A program made the position numbers and the translations under genes. The notes under the pieces were generated by a model, which was not told where the DNA came from, searched no databases, and saw only the letters and a program-made list of their open reading frames with translations. Source: Candidatus Marsarchaeota archaeon (GTDB lineage Archaea > Micrarchaeota > Micrarchaeia > Micrarchaeales > Micrarchaeaceae). From it: a stretch of DNA of 64,000 bases. The stretch lies in NCBI GenBank assembly GCA_023485295.1, contig JAMCZQ010000004.1:33458-97457 (forward strand), written 5' to 3'. Shown here in pieces: positions 62,063-64,000 of the stretch (positions are counted from its first letter, which is position 1; the number at the start of each line of letters is the position of its first letter).

Positions 62063-63337
62063 TCATTTCTGTGCAGGCGTTATGTCGAGTATGACGCCTG
62101 CGCCAACCGTCTCGCCCATATCCCTTATGGCGAATCTTCCAAGCTGCGGGAATTCGCTGTATCTCTCAACTGCTATTGGCTTTGTTGGCTTTATCTTTAC
62201 GACAGCTATGTCGCCCGTTTTTATCGTCTCAGGGTTTTTCTCAGTAACCTGCCCTGTCTTTGGATCCTTCTTTTCGAGTATGTCCACTATGGTGCATGCA
62301 ATCTGCGCAGTGTGTATGTGGAACACCGGAGTATAGCCCTTTGCTATGACATTCTGATGGTGCAGCACTATTATCTGAGCGGTGAACTCCGAAGCAACTG
62401 TCGGCGGATTGTTTGACGGGCCGACCACATCGCCTCTTTTAATGTCCTTCCTGTCTACGCCCTTTATGTTGAATCCTATATTGTCTCCAGGCTCGGCCTT
62501 CTGCAGCTGCTGGTGGTGCATTTCTATGCTCTTGACTTCGGTCTTGACACCGCTTGGCATTATGATTATCGAATCGCCTGGCTTCACAACGCCAGTCTCG
62601 ACCCTGCCTACCGGCACTGTGCCGAAACCTGATATGCTGTAAACATCCTGTATCGGAAGGCGCAAAGGCTTGTCTACAGGCTTTGGAGGCACTGTAAGCA
62701 GGTCAAGCGAGCCTAGCAGCGTAGGGCCGTTATACCATGGCATTTTGTCTGATTTTGCGGCTATGTTATCTCCCTGCAAAGCAGAATACGGTATGAAATT
62801 TATGCTGTCTACGTTCTTGTAGCCGAGGGACTTGAGCAGCTGTGTTACGTTCGCCTTTGCTTCCTCGAACTTCTTCTGGTCGTAGTTCGCAGCATCCATC
62901 TTGTTTACTCCGACTATTATCTGGCCTATTCCAAGAACATTTGCCAGTATTGCGTGCTCCCTTGTCTGTGACTGGACGCCATCGACTGCGCTTACAACGA
63001 GCACAGCTGCATCAGCCTGGCTAGCTCCTGTAATCATGTTCTTGACGAAATCCCTGTGCCCTGGTGCATCTATTATAGTAAAATAATACTTTGGAGTCTG
63101 GAAATCCTTATGCATTATGTCTATTGTTATACCCCTCTCTCGCTCCTCCTTGAGCTGGTCCATAACGAACGCGAACTCGAAAGTAGGCCTGTTGAGCTGC
63201 TGTGTAAGCTCCTTGTAGCGCTGGATATCCCTGTCTGTAATAACGTGTGTTTCGTAAAGCAATCTCCCTACTGTCGTAGATTTGCCATGGTCTACGTGAC
63301 CTATGAAAATCAAATTCATGTGTGGTTTTTCTGACAT
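62063..63337 (-). CDS. tuf: Translation elongation factor EF-1 alpha
   Basis: A 424-residue aEF-1A GTPase: G1 [11 protein letters not shown]2 region [10 protein letters not shown]3 DAPGHRDF, G4 NKMD and the SALQG-type G5, then two beta-barrel domains. It brings aminoacyl-tRNA to the ribosome. ATG 63337 ([14 protein letters not shown]) has GGTGA upstream; a longer frame to 63367 lacks support. A TATA element (63354-63363) lies about 22 bp before the ATG. Confidence 0.96.
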   Translation of the reverse strand: MSEKPHMNLIFIGHVDHGKSTTVGRLLYETHVITDRDIQRYKELTQQLNRPTFEFAFVMDQLKEERERGITIDIMHKDFQTPKYYFTIIDAPGHRDFVKNMITGASQADAAVLVVSAVDGVQSQTREHAILANVLGIGQIIVGVNKMDAANYDQKKFEEAKANVTQLLKSLGYKNVDSINFIPYSALQGDNIAAKSDKMPWYNGPTLLGSLDLLTVPPKPVDKPLRLPIQDVYSISGFGTVPVGRVETGVVKPGDSIIIMPSGVKTEVKSIEMHHQQLQKAEPGDNIGFNIKGVDRKDIKRGDVVGPSNNPPTVASEFTAQIIVLHHQNVIAKGYTPVFHIHTAQIACTIVDILEKKDPKTGQVTEKNPETIKTGDIAVVKIKPTKPIAVERYSEFPQLGRFAIRDMGETVGAGVILDITPAQK

Positions 63338-63568
63338 GTGTTTCACCAAATTATTATATATATTCAAACTTTTTTTGCATAGTTCTGCTTGGTATTTTCA
63401 TTCGTTATAATGCCCGCTGCCAATCGGCAAATGCCATAACTCGAACTTCAAAAACCCATGGATTGACTATAGCAATGGATTAAATCGCCGCGGTTGCCAT
63501 AAAAAGGCGCATTCACGCGTGCTTTTATGTACTGCTGACAAAATAACCTGTTTTATTTAAGCTAAGAT

Positions 63569-63660
63569 AAATATATAAATCTTTATATAACGCCTCGGCG
63601 TATCGCATTTCCGTCGATGCGGCAGCAATGCGCAGGATTCCACGCTGCGGTCAGAAAAGC
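63569..63660 (+). ncRNA. Possible small structured RNA upstream of the acidic gene
   Basis: In the 374-bp gap after EF-1 alpha, TATA-like AAATATATAAATCTTTATATA (63569-63589, split by CT) is followed by three consecutive inverted repeats: CGCC/GGCG (63591-63600), GCAT/ATGC (63605-63620) and GCAGC/GCTGC (63622-63648). This GC-rich island within AT-rich DNA could be a short RNA or a leader. No box C/D or H/ACA signature was found. Confidence 0.3.
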
Positions 63661-63670
63661 TTATATATCT
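63659..63670 (+). promoter_or_regulatory. TATA box of the acidic mini-gene
   Basis: GCTTATATATCT lies about 48 bp before ATG 63712, giving a leader near 20 nt that includes the SD AGGTGA at 63701. Confidence 0.55.
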
Positions 63671-63711
63671 TTAGGCGAGTGTATAAATGCATACCTTCTC
63701 AGGTGATTCAA

Positions 63712-63816
63712 ATGCCGAAAAAAGAGGACGAAGACGACGAAGAGGACGAAGACGACGAAGACGACGAAGACGACGAAGACGAGGACGACGAGGACGACGA
63801 CAGCGAGGATTACTAA
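63712..63816 (+). CDS. 34-residue poly-acidic mini-protein
   Basis: A tiny protein MPKKEDEDDEEDEDDEDDED continuing with Glu/Asp only to SEDY. It is encoded by an imperfect GACGAAGACGAC-type repeat. AGGTGA at 63701 lies 5 bases before the ATG, and a TATA box is upstream, so it is a real gene candidate rather than chance repeat. Acidic tails of this kind bind basic proteins such as histones, ribosomal proteins or chromatin factors. A longer frame from 63628 has no matching start signals. Confidence 0.65.
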   Translation: MPKKEDEDDEEDEDDEDDEDDEDEDDEDDDSEDY

Positions 63817-63851
63817 ACATTGCCACAGCACTAAGCTATGCAGCACAAGCA

Positions 63852-63869
63852 TTTTTGTTTTTTTATTTT
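63852..63869 (+). terminator. T-rich terminator of the acidic mini-gene
   Basis: TTTTTGTTTTTTTATTTT lies 35 bp after the mini-gene stop and is a typical archaeal poly-T terminator. Confidence 0.5.
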
Positions 63870-64000
63870 GCGAGCGTTATTTGTACCTAAGCTAATTGTT
63901 TTGACTTTATTTTCCAGCTCCTAATTCTTATTTTTGTTTTACTCATTAATTTGCAGCGTCCAAATCGCTGCACCAAGCCTTGGCGCGAAGCGGTGCAGCG

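Overview
This window comes from a small archaeal chromosome, most likely a Micrarchaeota (ARMAN-type) or related DPANN lineage. The archaeal core genes are clear: EF-1 alpha next to uS10, eL40, Alba, Hjc resolvase, archaeal TOPRIM primase DnaG, a Hef-type helicase, AspRS without a bacterial insertion domain, HMG-CoA synthase, dCTP deaminase, ThyX, an intron-bearing tRNA, TATA-box promoters and many leaderless or TTG/GTG starts. Very long Thr-rich, sequon-rich surface proteins and a cytochrome b suggest an acidophilic, respiring, S-layer-bearing cell. The lineage is my inference; the archaeal assignment is firm.

Layout. 1-6.8 kb: the 3' part of a giant surface protein built of Ig-like repeats. 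6.9-13.5 kb: nucleotide metabolism (dcd, apt), a B12-type radical SAM enzyme, a DEAD-box helicase and a lipoate-ligase-like protein. 13.5-17.5 kb: a GT-C and a GT2 glycosyltransferase and small proteins. 17.5-24.4 kb: an AT-rich accessory stretch ending at an intron-containing tRNA-Thr. It holds a DUF4258-like protein, an encapsulin-type ferritin (EncFtn), VapBC, a helicase with a nuclease-like N-terminus overlapping a MazG-like pyrophosphohydrolase, and a two-gene cassette flanked by degenerate direct repeats that include the 3' end of the tRNA. 24.4-26.4 kb: an ASCH protein and a flippase.

26.6-31.8 kb is the most unusual part. It is a strongly AT-rich, tightly packed set: an asparagine-synthetase/AsnRS-like class II ligase core, a SAM methyltransferase, a HisRS-like class II core and a second methyltransferase, convergent with an MccF/LD-carboxypeptidase-family serine peptidase. 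MccF enzymes give immunity to aminoacyl-adenylate antibiotics, so I propose that this is an undescribed biosynthesis-plus-immunity cluster for an aminoacyl-nucleotide or modified amino-acid compound.

31.9-37.1 kb: housekeeping (CDGSH protein, SAM decarboxylase, ThyX, eL40, HMG-CoA synthase). 37.5-41.8 kb: a second surface protein with two nearly identical six-repeat YVTN arrays produced by an internal duplication with an exact 1362-bp offset. 41.9-48.7 kb: cytochrome b, a DUF981-like membrane protein, a degenerate zincin, an S41 protease, tRNA-Gly, an ABM protein, a coiled-coil protein, a tiny zinc-finger protein and a NifX-like protein. 48.8-49.3 kb: tRNA-Phe and a probable structured RNA of about 290 nt. 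49.3-54.3 kb: Hef-like helicase, antiporter, Hjc and DnaG. 54.4-58.6 kb: a PadR / ABC ATPase / ABC-2 permease / surface-protein operon. 58.6-64 kb: Alba, AspRS, a SufT-like protein, uS10, EF-1 alpha and a 34-residue acidic mini-protein.

All family calls were made by eye from motifs; no database search was run.
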